A stretch of DNA of 38,455 nt, taken from Clostridia bacterium (lineage in GTDB: Bacteria; Bacillota; Clostridia; Oscillospirales; Acutalibacteraceae). The DNA is taken from contig JAFTWW010000031.1 in NCBI GenBank assembly GCA_017465085.1, forward strand, positions 1-38,455, given 5' to 3'. Both the position numbers and the translations under genes were made by a program. Of this stretch, positions 1 through 10,236 are shown piece by piece (position 1 is the first letter of the stretch; each line of letters begins with the position of its first letter). The notes under the pieces are model-generated. The model was not told where the DNA came from and did not search any database. It saw only the letters and a list, made by a program, of their open reading frames with translations.

Positions 1-789
1 CTTTCCGAGATAAACAAAAACGTTAAGGTAGATATCGGTATTATCGTCGATATAGTTTCCTCCTTTAAGCGAATTTTGGAGCGTGTTGATAATAAGAGCA
101 ACCCTGAGTGGAATGAAAAGGTAACCGCTCTTAAAGCAGAGGGCGAGGCTATAAGCGAAAAAGCCGAGCGGATAGCAGGGGATAGGCTCTCTCCCAAAAA
201 GGCATTCGATATTATCAACGCCGTTAAGGATGAAAACACCGTAATCGCTACCGATGTCGGTCAGCACCAGATGTGGACCGCGCAATATGTTGATTTTGCA
301 AAAACCCGCCGCTTTGCTTCAAGCGGAGGCCTTGGCACTATGGGATATGGTTTAGGCGCCGCAATCGGCGCTCAGATAGGCAGCGGCGACCGCACCGTTC
401 TTATTACGGGTGACGGAAGCTTCGGTATGAATCTTAATGAACTTGCCACCGCGGTTACCTATAATACCCCCGTTGTTACTGTTATTATGAATAACGGCGT
501 TTTGGGAATGGTACGCCAATGGCAGACTCTGTTCTTCGGAAAGCGCTATTCAAACACCTCCCTTGGCAGAAAAACCGATTTTGTAAAGCTTGCCGATGCC
601 TTTGGTCTTCCTGGCGAAAGGGTAACAACCGTAGAGGAGTTTGAGGCGGCTTTCAAGAGAGCTATGAGCCATAACGGTCCATACCTTATCGATGCCATAA
701 TCGATATGGATGAATTTGTTCTTCCTATGTTGCCACCCGGTGGCTCCATTGATGATATGATAACTTCTGTTGAGGAGGCGAGCAAATGA
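1..789 (+). CDS. ilvB: Acetolactate synthase large subunit, C-terminal part (5' end outside window)
   Basis: The reading frame is open from base 1, so this is the 3' part of a gene; the TTG at 76 is only an internal codon. About 262 residues are visible. They cover the end of the central domain and the ThDP-binding PP domain: the GDGSFGMN motif starts at visible residue 137 and is followed about 25 residues later by NN, the classic GDG-x-NN thiamine diphosphate/Mg site. VLGMVRQWQ and RYSNTS follow, as in acetohydroxyacid synthases rather than pyruvate oxidases. The enzyme condenses pyruvate with pyruvate or 2-ketobutyrate, the first common step of Val/Leu and Ile synthesis. The stop TGA overlaps the ATG of ilvN (ATGA), the usual coupling of catalytic and regulatory subunits. 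Identity is near certain; only the N-terminal half is unseen. Confidence 0.96.
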   Translation, partial: LSEINKNVKVDIGIIVDIVSSFKRILERVDNKSNPEWNEKVTALKAEGEAISEKAERIAGDRLSPKKAFDIINAVKDENTVIATDVGQHQMWTAQYVDFAKTRRFASSGGLGTMGYGLGAAIGAQIGSGDRTVLITGDGSFGMNLNELATAVTYNTPVVTVIMNNGVLGMVRQWQTLFFGKRYSNTSLGRKTDFVKLADAFGLPGERVTTVEEFEAAFKRAMSHNGPYLIDAIIDMDEFVLPMLPPGGSIDDMITSVEEASK

Positions 790-1277
790 AAAGATTTGTA
801 ATAGCGGCCTTGGTTGAAAATAAGTACGGCGTACTTACAAGGGTTTCGGGTCTGTTTATGCGAAGAGGGTTTAATATTGACTCCCTTACCGTTGGCGAAA
901 CCGATGACCCCGCCTTCTCCCGAATTACCGTAACCCTTTCGGGTGATGATTATTTAAGAGAACAGCTTATCAACCAATTAAAGAAGTTGCACAACGTTAA
1001 AAATGTTGAGCTTCTTGATGATAATCAGAGCGTTGAAAGGGAGCTTATGCTTGTAAAGGTAAAGAACTCTCCCGAAAATCGCAGTGAGGTTATGGCGGCA
1101 TCCGAAATTTACCGAGCTAAGATTATCGATTACAATCCCAAAACCCTTTGCGTTGAGGTTACGGGTGAGCCCTCCAAGATAAACGCTTTTATCGATGTTG
1201 TAAAGCCTCTTGGAATTATTGAGCTTTGTAGAACAGGTGTTGTGGCCCTTGAAAGAAACCGCAGCATCACAGAATAA
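786..1277 (+). CDS. ilvN: Acetolactate synthase small (regulatory) subunit
   Basis: This 163-residue protein has the length and layout of IlvN/IlvH. An N-terminal ACT domain (about residues 3-75) starts with a run equivalent to the NxxGVLxRVxGLF signature (NKYGVLTRVSGLFMRRG, then FNIDSLTVG). A C-terminal domain (about 80-160) follows with a conserved RAKIIDYN-like stretch. The subunit binds the branched-chain end product, usually valine, and confers feedback inhibition and full activity on IlvB. It overlaps ilvB by 4 bases. A 33-base gap with an AAGGAG site separates it from ilvC. Valine sensitivity is family knowledge and is not shown by the sequence. Confidence 0.96.
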   Translation: MKRFVIAALVENKYGVLTRVSGLFMRRGFNIDSLTVGETDDPAFSRITVTLSGDDYLREQLINQLKKLHNVKNVELLDDNQSVERELMLVKVKNSPENRSEVMAASEIYRAKIIDYNPKTLCVEVTGEPSKINAFIDVVKPLGIIELCRTGVVALERNRSITE

Positions 1278-1298
1278 AAAATAAATTTACAAATTTAA

Positions 1299-2327
<1,029 letters not shown>

Positions 2328-2340
2328 TAGGTGAGGCTGT

Positions 2341-4011
2341 ATGATTAAAGAAAAAATCGTAGATGGTTTTCAGAATGCTCCCCACAGAAGCCTTTATCAC
2401 GCCTTAGGTCTTACTAAGGAAGAGCAGTCAAGACCTCTTATTGGTATTGTCAGCTCATATAACGAGATAGTTCCGGGACATATGAATATCGATAAAATCG
2501 TAGATGCGGTAAAATTGGGCGTTGCTATGGCAGGGGGAACACCCATTGTTTTTCCCGCAATAGCCGTTTGTGACGGTATCGCCATGGGCCACACGGGAAT
2601 GAAATATTCCCTTATAACCCGCGATATTATCGCCGATTCCACCGAGGCTATGGTTTTAGCCCACGGATTTGACGGTCTTGTTATGGTGCCTAACTGCGAT
2701 AAGAACGTACCGGGTCTTTTAATGGCGGCCGCCAGAGTTAATATCCCCACCGTTTTTGTAAGCGGCGGACCTATGCTTGCAGGCAGGGTAGATGGTAAGA
2801 AAACAAGTCTTTCAAGTATGTTTGAAGCGGTTGGCGCATATAAGGCAGGTAAGATTGATGAAAAACAGCTTTGCGTATGCGAAGAGAACACCTGCCCCAC
2901 CTGCGGCTCCTGCTCGGGTATGTATACCGCAAATTCTATGAATTGCCTTACCGAAGTTTTAGGTATGGGCCTTAGGGGTAACGGAACTATTCCTGCGGTT
3001 TATTCCGCAAGAATCGAGCTTGCCAAGCATGCAGGTATGCAGATTATGGAGCTTGTTAAAAAGGATATCCGTCCCCGCGATATTATGACTCCTGCCGCAA
3101 TCAGAAACGCCCTTACTGCCGATATGGCTTTGGGCTGTTCTACCAATAGTATGCTCCATCTCCCCGCAATCGCCAATGAGTGCGGAGTAGAGTTTAATCT
3201 TGATATGGCAAACGAGGTTAGTGAGAAAACCCCCAATCTTTGCCATTTAGCCCCCGCAGGTCATACCTATATGGAGGATCTTAACGAGGCAGGCGGCGTT
3301 TATGCCGTTCTTAAAGAGCTTACTAAATTAAATCTCCTTGATACCTCGGTTTTAACCTGCACGGGTAAAACGCTTGGTGAGAATATTGAGGAGAGCGTAA
3401 ACCGCGATACCGAAACAATCCGTCCCGTAGAAAACCCCTATTCAAAAACAGGTGGAATTGCGGTGCTCAGAGGCAACCTTGCTCCCGATGGCTGTGTTGT
3501 TAAGCGTAGCGCAGTAGCGCCCGAGATGCTTGTTCACTCGGGTCCCGCTAAGGTATTTGATAGCGAAGAAGATGCTATTGAGGCCATTTATGCAGGTAAA
3601 ATCGTAAAGGGTGACGTAGTAGTTATCCGTTATGAAGGTCCTGCAGGCGGCCCCGGTATGAGAGAGATGCTCAACCCCACCTCCGCTATTGCGGGTATGG
3701 GACTTGATAAGGATGTTGCCCTTATCACCGACGGTAGATTCTCAGGAGCAACCAGAGGAGCCTCCATAGGCCATGTTTCTCCCGAAGCAGTAAGGGGCGG
3801 TATGATAGCCTATGTTAAGGATGGAGATATAATCTCAATAAATATCCCCGAATATTCAATAGAGCTTAAGGTTTCCGATGAGGAAATAGCCGCTCGTAAG
3901 GCTACAACCGAAATTAAGAAAAAGAGCGGCATCAAGGGCGCTTTGGCCCGATATGCAGCGCAGGTAAGCTCAGCTGATAAGGGCGCTGTTATAAATAAAT
4001 TTGAAGGATAG
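2341..4011 (+). CDS. ilvD: Dihydroxy-acid dehydratase
   Basis: This 556-residue protein dehydrates 2,3-dihydroxy-isovalerate and -methylvalerate to the 2-keto acids, using an Fe-S cluster. The candidate cluster cysteines are visible: C119 in NCDKNVPG and C185/C188/C191 in [18 protein letters not shown]. The 72-residue spacing between C119 and C191 is typical of the IlvD/Edd family. The first family ligand region reads VPGHMN, as in E. coli IlvD, rather than the PCN of [2Fe-2S] types, so cluster type is left open. VSGGPMLAG and the C-terminal [10 protein letters not shown]-like block ([16 protein letters not shown]) are family hallmarks that separate it from general dehydratases. It starts 13 bases after ilvC, with GGTGAGG upstream. 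Confidence 0.96.
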   Translation: MIKEKIVDGFQNAPHRSLYHALGLTKEEQSRPLIGIVSSYNEIVPGHMNIDKIVDAVKLGVAMAGGTPIVFPAIAVCDGIAMGHTGMKYSLITRDIIADSTEAMVLAHGFDGLVMVPNCDKNVPGLLMAAARVNIPTVFVSGGPMLAGRVDGKKTSLSSMFEAVGAYKAGKIDEKQLCVCEENTCPTCGSCSGMYTANSMNCLTEVLGMGLRGNGTIPAVYSARIELAKHAGMQIMELVKKDIRPRDIMTPAAIRNALTADMALGCSTNSMLHLPAIANECGVEFNLDMANEVSEKTPNLCHLAPAGHTYMEDLNEAGGVYAVLKELTKLNLLDTSVLTCTGKTLGENIEESVNRDTETIRPVENPYSKTGGIAVLRGNLAPDGCVVKRSAVAPEMLVHSGPAKVFDSEEDAIEAIYAGKIVKGDVVVIRYEGPAGGPGMREMLNPTSAIAGMGLDKDVALITDGRFSGATRGASIGHVSPEAVRGGMIAYVKDGDIISINIPEYSIELKVSDEEIAARKATTEIKKKSGIKGALARYAAQVSSADKGAVINKFEG

Positions 4012-4017
4012 ATAATT

Positions 4018-5199
4018 ATGACCGAGCAAGATAGGAGAAGATTGGCGCTAGAGCTTTCATCCCTTTCGGTATTCCGCGGAATACTTAAGAGCGATACGTT
4101 AGAAGCCCTGCTTCAATTCTTAAATGAAAATTCAGTAGAGAACAAAACCCGTCTGTTCGGTCAGTTTGTCTTTTCTCTGGCAGATGATAATTACTGCTTT
4201 TCTGATTTTTTGCGAAGAAAAGTTTATTCCGATGAGAATAAATATATAACCCTCACAGCCCAAAAAGCGCCCATACCAAAGTTATTGGAAGAAAACGCTT
4301 TGTTTGAGCTTAGGGTATTTTCAAAGCTCACAGGCCTTACCGCTGATGAATTGTGGGAAGGTATCGAGTATGATGGCTATAAGCCGAAATTTCAGAACGA
4401 AGCTATTGATTTTACTTTGGAATATAAAGAGCGACTTCGGAATATCGACCGCTATGGCTACGGAATTTTTGCCACCTCTAAGATGTTTAAGGTGGAGGAG
4501 GGGGAGATTATCCCCGTAAGCTCTGCCGATAGCGTTTCGATTGATGATTTTGTAGGCTACGAGGCCGCTCGTCAGCAGGTATTCGATAATACCGAGGCTT
4601 TAATTGAGGGTAAGCCTGCCGCCAACGTGCTTCTTTTCGGCGATGCGGGAACGGGCAAATCCTCAACCGTTAAGGCCTGCGCCAATTTCTTTTATGATAA
4701 GGGCGTAAGGCTCATTGAAATAAGAAAGGATCAGCTTTTCTCCCTTTCCTACATAATGGGCAGAATTGCCGATAACCCACTTAAATTTATTATCTTTATA
4801 GATGATCTTTCCTTTAATAAAAATGATGATTGCTTCAGTATGCTGAAAGCCGCTCTTGAAGGCTCGGCTTCGGCAAAGGCAAGCAATGCGGTTATCTATG
4901 CCACAAGCAATCGCCGCCATATCGTTAAGGAGAATTTCTCCGATAGAGCGGCAGATAACGATATTCACCATAGCGATACGGTGCAGGAGCTGTTATCCTT
5001 ATCCGATCGCTTCGGTCTTACGGTTTATTTTGAAAGACCGAATAAATCCTTATATCTTGATATTGTTCACACCTTGGCTCAAAGAAGCGGCGTAACGATG
5101 GAGCAATCGGAGCTTGATATTAAGGCTGAAGCCTTTGCTCTGCAAAAGGGAAGCCGCTCGCCGAGGGCCGCCGAACAGTTTATAAACAGTCTTATATAG
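4018..5199 (+). CDS. DUF815-family AAA+ ATPase, unknown role
   Basis: This 393-residue protein has an uncharacterised N-terminal half and a C-terminal AAA+ module. Walker A is GDAGTGKSS (about residues 207-215), Walker B is FIIFIDDLSF (about 258-267), and a sensor-1-like stretch is YATSNRRHIVKENFSDR. This arrangement matches the DUF815 family of predicted P-loop ATPases, whose substrate is unknown. It sits between ilvD (6 bases upstream) and ilvA (12 bases downstream) in the same direction, so it is almost certainly co-transcribed with branched-chain biosynthesis. No signal peptide or membrane segment is seen, so it is probably cytosolic. Family assignment is fairly secure; a link to Fe-S or PLP enzyme maintenance in this operon is speculation. 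Confidence 0.85.
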   Translation: MTEQDRRRLALELSSLSVFRGILKSDTLEALLQFLNENSVENKTRLFGQFVFSLADDNYCFSDFLRRKVYSDENKYITLTAQKAPIPKLLEENALFELRVFSKLTGLTADELWEGIEYDGYKPKFQNEAIDFTLEYKERLRNIDRYGYGIFATSKMFKVEEGEIIPVSSADSVSIDDFVGYEAARQQVFDNTEALIEGKPAANVLLFGDAGTGKSSTVKACANFFYDKGVRLIEIRKDQLFSLSYIMGRIADNPLKFIIFIDDLSFNKNDDCFSMLKAALEGSASAKASNAVIYATSNRRHIVKENFSDRAADNDIHHSDTVQELLSLSDRFGLTVYFERPNKSLYLDIVHTLAQRSGVTMEQSELDIKAEAFALQKGSRSPRAAEQFINSLI

Positions 5200-5211
5200 A
5201 AGGGTAAGAAT

Positions 5212-6414
5212 ATGAAGGAATTAACACTTGATAACGTATATAAAGCAAGATACGCCTTAAAGGATGTTGCGATAAAAACCGATGTTCTCTATGCTCCCAA
5301 GCTTAAAAAGGGCGTGGAGTTATATCTTAAGACTGAAAATCTTCAGATAACGGGCTCCTTTAAGGTAAGAGGCGCTTATTATAAAATGTCCACCCTTACA
5401 GATGAGGAGAAGGCAAGGGGAGTGGTGGCCTGCTCTGCAGGAAATCACGCTCAGGGAGTTGCCCTTGCGGCGCAGAAAAACGGTATTAAATCGGTTATCT
5501 GCCTACCCGATGGCGCCCCCATCTCCAAGGTTGAGGCAACAAGAAGCTACGGCGCCGAAATCTGCCTTGTTGAAGGCGTTTATGATGATGCATATAATAA
5601 GGCGTTACAGCTTCGCGACAGCGAGGGCTATACCTTCATCCATCCTTTTGATGACCCCGATGTTATAGCAGGTCAGGGAACTATTGCCCTTGAGCTTGCA
5701 GAACAGCTTCCCGATATGGATGCGGTTATCGTTCCCATAGGCGGCGGAGGACTCATTTCGGGTGTTGCCTATACCCTTAAAATGCTAAATCCCGATGTTA
5801 AGGTTTACGGTGTTCAGGCCTCGGGCGCTCCCTCAATGCTTAACTCCATAAACGATTCCCATATTGAAAGGCTTGATTCGGTATTTACCATCGCCGATGG
5901 TATCGCCGTTAAAGAACCGGGCACTTTAACCTACGAGCTTTGCTCAAAGTATGTTGATGAAATTGTTACGGTTAATGATGATGAAATTGCCGCCGCAATT
6001 TTAGCCCTTATGGAGCAGCATAAGTTAGTAACAGAGGGCGCGGGCGCCGTTGCCGTAGCCGCCGCTATGTTCGGTAAGGTTGACCTTGAGGGCAAGAAAA
6101 CGGTTTGTCTGCTCTCGGGCGGTAATATTGATGTTACCATTCTTTCAAGGGTAATAACCCGCGGTCTTATGATGTCGGGCAGAAAGTGTCGGCTTCTTAT
6201 CGAGCTGGTTGATAAACCCGGTCAGCTATTGGCAGTTTCCCGTATTATTGCTGAGCAGGGCGGAAATGTTACCTCTGTTCACCACGAGCATGCAGGGGAG
6301 GGCTCAGATGTTAACGGCTGTTACTTAAGAGTAACCCTCGAAACCCGTAACTTTGAGCATATTGAAGCCATTAAAAACGCTCTTACGGATGCGGGAATTA
6401 AGATCATAGAATAA
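5212..6414 (+). CDS. ilvA: Threonine ammonia-lyase (threonine deaminase)
   Basis: This 400-residue PLP enzyme of fold type II converts threonine to 2-ketobutyrate and ammonia, the entry to isoleucine. The PLP lysine is K51 in GSFKVRGAYYKM. The cofactor phosphate loop is the tetraglycine PIGGGGLISG (about residues 173-182). A single ACT-type domain follows (about 327-400, starting RLLIELVDKPGQLL). This is the short, one-ACT architecture (about 400 residues) rather than the E. coli-type 514-residue IlvA with two regulatory lobes. Genes of this length include both TdcB-like and biosynthetic forms. Location between ilvD and leuA and next to ridA argues for biosynthesis. The start is preceded by GAAGGGTAAG. 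Confidence 0.94.
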   Translation: MKELTLDNVYKARYALKDVAIKTDVLYAPKLKKGVELYLKTENLQITGSFKVRGAYYKMSTLTDEEKARGVVACSAGNHAQGVALAAQKNGIKSVICLPDGAPISKVEATRSYGAEICLVEGVYDDAYNKALQLRDSEGYTFIHPFDDPDVIAGQGTIALELAEQLPDMDAVIVPIGGGGLISGVAYTLKMLNPDVKVYGVQASGAPSMLNSINDSHIERLDSVFTIADGIAVKEPGTLTYELCSKYVDEIVTVNDDEIAAAILALMEQHKLVTEGAGAVAVAAAMFGKVDLEGKKTVCLLSGGNIDVTILSRVITRGLMMSGRKCRLLIELVDKPGQLLAVSRIIAEQGGNVTSVHHEHAGEGSDVNGCYLRVTLETRNFEHIEAIKNALTDAGIKIIE

Positions 6415-6433
6415 TTCATTTAAGGAGATAAAT

Positions 6434-6808
6434 ATGTTAAATAAAGTAAGCACAGATAAGGCTCCCAAGGCAATAGGCCCCTATTCTCAGGCCATTGTTT
6501 ACGGAAACACCGTTTATACATCGGGCCAGATAGCCCTATCTCCCGAAACCGCCGCTTTGGTAGGAGAAAATATCACCGAGCAGACCGAGCAGGTAATGAA
6601 AAATCTTTCCGCCGTTTTAGAAAAGGCGGGAAGCAGTATGAAGAATATAATCAAAACCACCTGTTTTTTAAGTGATATTTCTGATTTTGCCGCCTTTAAC
6701 GAGGTTTACGGCAAATATATAACCGAGGCTCCCGCAAGAAGCTGCGTAGCCGTAAAGGATCTACCTAAAGGCGCTTTGGTTGAGGTAGAAGTAATCGCTT
6801 ATATATAG
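6434..6808 (+). CDS. ridA: RidA-family enamine/imine deaminase
   Basis: This 124-residue YjgF/YER057c/UK114 protein has the family pattern: KAIGPYSQA near the N terminus, TSGQIAL, then EAPARSCVAVKDLPKGALVEVE, which carries the arginine that grips the substrate carboxylate. RidA hydrolyses the reactive enamines (2-aminocrotonate, 2-aminoacrylate) released by PLP dehydratases such as IlvA. That protects PLP enzymes including the branched-chain transaminase. It directly follows ilvA (19-base gap holding TAAGGAG), so the enzyme that makes the toxic intermediate and the one that removes it are co-expressed. It is cytosolic and trimeric by family knowledge. Confidence 0.95.
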   Translation: MLNKVSTDKAPKAIGPYSQAIVYGNTVYTSGQIALSPETAALVGENITEQTEQVMKNLSAVLEKAGSSMKNIIKTTCFLSDISDFAAFNEVYGKYITEAPARSCVAVKDLPKGALVEVEVIAYI

Positions 6809-6827
6809 TGAAACGGAGGAAGTTCGT

Positions 6828-8489
6828 TTGATTAACACACAGAAATATACCCGCCAGTTTTTCCCCGTGAAAAATCCCACAAGGAAATGGGCGGATAAGA
6901 TTTATATAGAAAAGGCGCCTACCTGGTGCTCTGTTGATTTAAGGGATGGAAATCAATCCCTCATTATCCCTATGAGCCTCGAAGAAAAGCTTGATTTCTT
7001 CAAGCTCTTGGTTGAGGTTGGCTTTAAGGAGATAGAGGTTGGCTTTCCTGCCGCAAGCGAAACTGAATATACCTTTCTTCGCACCCTTATTGATAACAAC
7101 TTAATTCCCGATGATGTAACCGTTCAGGTTTTAACTCAAAGCCGCGAGCACATCATCCGCAAAACCTTTGATGCATTGAAGGGCTGTAAGAATGCGGTAG
7201 TGCATCTTTATAATTCCACCTCACTTGCTCAGCGCGAGCAGGTTTTCAGAAAATCCAAGGAAGAAATAAAGCAAATAGCCATTGATGGCGCTAAGCTTTT
7301 TAATAAAATCGCTAAGGAAACGGGCGCGGATTTCAGATATGAGTATTCACCCGAGTCCTTTACGGGCACCGAGCCCGAGTATGCCTTAGAGGTGTGCAAT
7401 GCCGTGCTCGATATATGGCAACCCACCCCCGATAAAAAGGCTATTATCAATCTTCCCGTAACTGTGGAGCTTTCTTCTCCCCACGTTTATGCCGATCAGG
7501 TTGAGTATATGTGCGATAATCTTAAATATAGGGATGCGGTTGAGGTTTCTCTCCATCCCCATAATGATAGAGGTTGCGCAGTTGCCGATTGTGAGCTTGG
7601 TATCCTTGCAGGAGCCGATAGAATTGAGGGCACGCTTTTCGGTAACGGTGAGAGAACGGGTAATGCCGATATCGTAACCCTTGCTCTTAATATGTATGCC
7701 CAGGGTGTTGACCCTGAGCTTGACCTTTCAAATATGCCTAAAATTGCCGAACTCTACGAAAGAGTTACGCGAATGCACGTTTATGACCGTCAGCCCTATG
7801 CAGGTAAGCTTGTTTTTGCCGCCTTCTCAGGCTCCCATCAGGATGCTATTGCCAAGGGTATGAAATGGCGCGAGGAAAAGGACTGCGATACCTGGACCGT
7901 TCCCTATCTACCCATCGACCCCAATGATGTTGGCAGAGAATATGAAACCGATGTTATCCGCATCAATTCTCAATCGGGCAAGGGCGGTATCGGTTATCTG
8001 CTTGAGCATAATTTCGGTTATGTTCTTCCCGCTAAAATGCGCGAGGATGTGGGCTATACCGTTAAGAGTGTTTCGGACCACGCCCACGCCGAGCTATCAC
8101 CCAAGCAGGTGCTTGATGTATTTACCGAAACTTATGTTAATATAAATACCCATATTAAGCTTATAGATTATCATTTCACCCGTACACCCGAAATAAATGT
8201 TGCCATTACAGTTGAGATTGATGGCAATAAAATGGATTTACACGCCACGGGTAACGGTCGCCTTGATGCAGTAAGTAATGCGGTTAAAAAGCATTTAGGC
8301 ATTGAATTTTCAGAGCTTTCCTATGAGGAGCACGCTCTTTCTTCGGGCTCATCCTCACAGGCGATTACCTATGTTAGCATAGTAAGAGAAAACGGAGAAA
8401 AGGTATGGGGCGCAGGTATCCACGATGATATTATCGCCTCCTCCATTAACGCCCTCTTCTCCGCAATAAACAGAAGTATAGGAGGATAA
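6828..8489 (+). CDS. leuA: 2-isopropylmalate synthase (yeast/actinobacterial-type, long form)
   Basis: This 553-residue enzyme condenses 2-ketoisovalerate with acetyl-CoA, the first committed step to leucine. The start is a TTG at 6828 with CGGAGGA seven bases upstream; no ATG fits better. The HMGL-type TIM barrel begins at [11 protein letters not shown] (metal Asp D40) and carries the HPHNDRG metal motif (about 243-249). The C-terminal leucine-binding LeuA dimer domain (about 430-553) contains [14 protein letters not shown] and [12 protein letters not shown]. The N-terminal region ([16 protein letters not shown]) and overall length match the type found in yeasts and Actinobacteria rather than the 510-520-residue E. 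coli/Bacillus type. It sits 19 bases after ridA and 5 bases before leuC. Confidence 0.95.
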   Translation: MINTQKYTRQFFPVKNPTRKWADKIYIEKAPTWCSVDLRDGNQSLIIPMSLEEKLDFFKLLVEVGFKEIEVGFPAASETEYTFLRTLIDNNLIPDDVTVQVLTQSREHIIRKTFDALKGCKNAVVHLYNSTSLAQREQVFRKSKEEIKQIAIDGAKLFNKIAKETGADFRYEYSPESFTGTEPEYALEVCNAVLDIWQPTPDKKAIINLPVTVELSSPHVYADQVEYMCDNLKYRDAVEVSLHPHNDRGCAVADCELGILAGADRIEGTLFGNGERTGNADIVTLALNMYAQGVDPELDLSNMPKIAELYERVTRMHVYDRQPYAGKLVFAAFSGSHQDAIAKGMKWREEKDCDTWTVPYLPIDPNDVGREYETDVIRINSQSGKGGIGYLLEHNFGYVLPAKMREDVGYTVKSVSDHAHAELSPKQVLDVFTETYVNINTHIKLIDYHFTRTPEINVAITVEIDGNKMDLHATGNGRLDAVSNAVKKHLGIEFSELSYEEHALSSGSSSQAITYVSIVRENGEKVWGAGIHDDIIASSINALFSAINRSIGG

Positions 8490-8494
8490 CGGCT

Positions 8495-9748
8495 ATGGGT
8501 ATGACTATGACTCAAAAGATTTTAGCCGCCCACGCGGGACTTAAGAGTGTGGTGGCAGGTCAGCTTATAAGCGCTAAGCTTGATATAGTTTTAGGCAACG
8601 ATATCACCACCCCCGTTGCCGTTAACGAATTTAACAAGGGTGGCTTTACCGAGGTTTTCGATAAAGACCGCGTAGCAATCGTTCTTGACCACTTTGTTCC
8701 TAATAAGGATATTAAGGCGGCCGAGCAGTCTAAAACCTGCCGTGAGTTTGCCTGCGCGAATTGCATCAGCCATTTTTACGATGTTGGTAAAATGGGTATC
8801 GAACACGCCCTTTTACCCGAGCAGGGCGTTGTAACTGCGGGAGATTGCATAATCGGCGCCGATAGTCACACCTGCACCTACGGAGCCCTTGGCGCCTTTT
8901 CAACGGGCGTTGGCTCAACCGATATGGCGGCAGGTATGGCAACGGGTACCGCTTGGTTTAAGGTACCCTCCGCTATTAAGTTTAATCTTACGGGAAAGCT
9001 TAACAAAAACTGTAGCGGTAAGGATGTTATCCTTACCATTATCGGTATGATAGGCGTTGATGGCGCGCTTTATAAGAGTATGGAATTTGTAGGCGAGGGC
9101 GTTAAGGCTCTCTCTATGGATGACCGCCTTTGCATCTGCAATATGGCAATTGAGGCAGGCGCTAAAAACGGTATTTTCCCCGTTGATGATGTAACCCTTA
9201 ATTACCTTAAGGGCAGAAGCGAGCGTGAGCCCGTAATCTTTGAAGCAGATAGCGATGCCGAATACGAAAAGGTTATCGATATTGATCTTAGCAAAATCGT
9301 TCCCACGGTTGCCTGCCCCCACCTTCCCGAAAACACCCATCCTGCAAAGGAGCTTTCTCATATTAAGATCGATCAGGTTGTTATAGGAAGCTGTACCAAC
9401 GGCAGAATGGAGGATATGGAGGCGGCGTATGAGATCCTTAAGGGCAAAACCGTTGCCGATGGAGTTCGTTGCATCATAATCCCCGCCACAATGCAGATTT
9501 ACCGCGAATGTGTGGAAAAAGGCTATATTACCGCGTTTATCGATGCGGGAGCAGTAGTTTCCACCCCAACCTGCGGTCCCTGCCTTGGCGGTTATATGGG
9601 AATTCTTGCTAAGGGCGAGAGATGTATCGCCACCACCAACCGCAACTTTGTAGGTAGAATGGGCCATACCGAGAGCGAGGTTTATCTCGCTTCTCCCCAT
9701 ACCGCCGCCGCAAGCGCGATAACTGGCTTTATTAAGGAGGCAGAATAA
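8495..9748 (+). CDS. leuC: 3-isopropylmalate dehydratase large subunit
   Basis: This 417-residue protein belongs to the short LeuC2/HacA-like group found in Clostridia and archaea (E. coli LeuC is about 466). The three [4Fe-4S] ligands are C300 in [12 protein letters not shown] and C360/C363 in [31 protein letters not shown] is the usual aconitase-family substrate region. With LeuD it isomerises 2- to 3-isopropylmalate; homoaconitase or citramalate isomerase activity is possible for this group, but the leuA-leuB context points to leucine. The chosen ATG has GGAGG nine bases upstream. In-frame ATGs two and four codons later are alternatives. Its stop overlaps the leuD start by one base (TAATG). 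Confidence 0.94.
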   Translation: MGMTMTQKILAAHAGLKSVVAGQLISAKLDIVLGNDITTPVAVNEFNKGGFTEVFDKDRVAIVLDHFVPNKDIKAAEQSKTCREFACANCISHFYDVGKMGIEHALLPEQGVVTAGDCIIGADSHTCTYGALGAFSTGVGSTDMAAGMATGTAWFKVPSAIKFNLTGKLNKNCSGKDVILTIIGMIGVDGALYKSMEFVGEGVKALSMDDRLCICNMAIEAGAKNGIFPVDDVTLNYLKGRSEREPVIFEADSDAEYEKVIDIDLSKIVPTVACPHLPENTHPAKELSHIKIDQVVIGSCTNGRMEDMEAAYEILKGKTVADGVRCIIIPATMQIYRECVEKGYITAFIDAGAVVSTPTCGPCLGGYMGILAKGERCIATTNRNFVGRMGHTESEVYLASPHTAAASAITGFIKEAE

Positions 9749-10233
9749 TGAACACAAAAGGTAAGGTTTTCAAATATCCTGATAATGTGGATACCGATGT
9801 TATTATCCCTGCCCGTTATCTTAACACCCCCGATGCAAACGAACTTGCTCTTCACTGTATGGAGGATATTGATACCGAGTTCGTAAAAAAAGTAGAAGCA
9901 GGGGATATAATGGTTGCAGGCTGGAACTTCGGTTGCGGCTCCTCCCGTGAACACGCCCCTTTGGTTATCAAAACCTGCAAAACGGGTTGTGTTATTGCTA
10001 AAAGCTTTGCCCGTATCTTCTACCGCAATGCCATCAATATAGGCCTTCCTATCCTTGAATGTGAGGAAGCGGCAGAAGAGATAAACGCGAATGATAAGGT
10101 GGAGGTTGATTTTGATACAGGTATAATCACTAATATCACCACGGGCAAAACCTATAAGGCTCAGCCCTTCCCACCCTTTATTCAGAATATTATCGCCAAA
10201 GGCGGTTTACTTGCATCCTTAAAGGAGTCATAA
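9748..10233 (+). CDS. leuD: 3-isopropylmalate dehydratase small subunit
   Basis: This 161-residue protein is the swivel-domain partner of LeuC, in the short form that pairs with the 417-residue LeuC type. Visible family motifs are [15 protein letters not shown] near residue 14-28, the loop whose YLNT part helps set substrate choice. [15 protein letters not shown] and [18 protein letters not shown] follow. It shares one base with the leuC stop and has AAGGAGG upstream inside leuC, so translation is coupled. The enzyme acts in the cytosol as a LeuCD complex. Confidence 0.95.
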   Translation: MNTKGKVFKYPDNVDTDVIIPARYLNTPDANELALHCMEDIDTEFVKKVEAGDIMVAGWNFGCGSSREHAPLVIKTCKTGCVIAKSFARIFYRNAINIGLPILECEEAAEEINANDKVEVDFDTGIITNITTGKTYKAQPFPPFIQNIIAKGGLLASLKES

Positions 10234-10236
10234 TTT

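Noticed and set aside
76-789. A separate 237-residue gene starting at the TTG at 76
   Set aside because: The frame is open to base 1 and the upstream codons continue the acetolactate synthase sequence, so the TTG is internal.
8915-9757. A 280-codon open frame on the minus strand opposite leuC
   Set aside because: It lies fully antisense to a clear leuC with all Fe-S motifs, has no ribosome binding site and no recognisable domain. Long antisense frames recur in this genome because of its codon bias.
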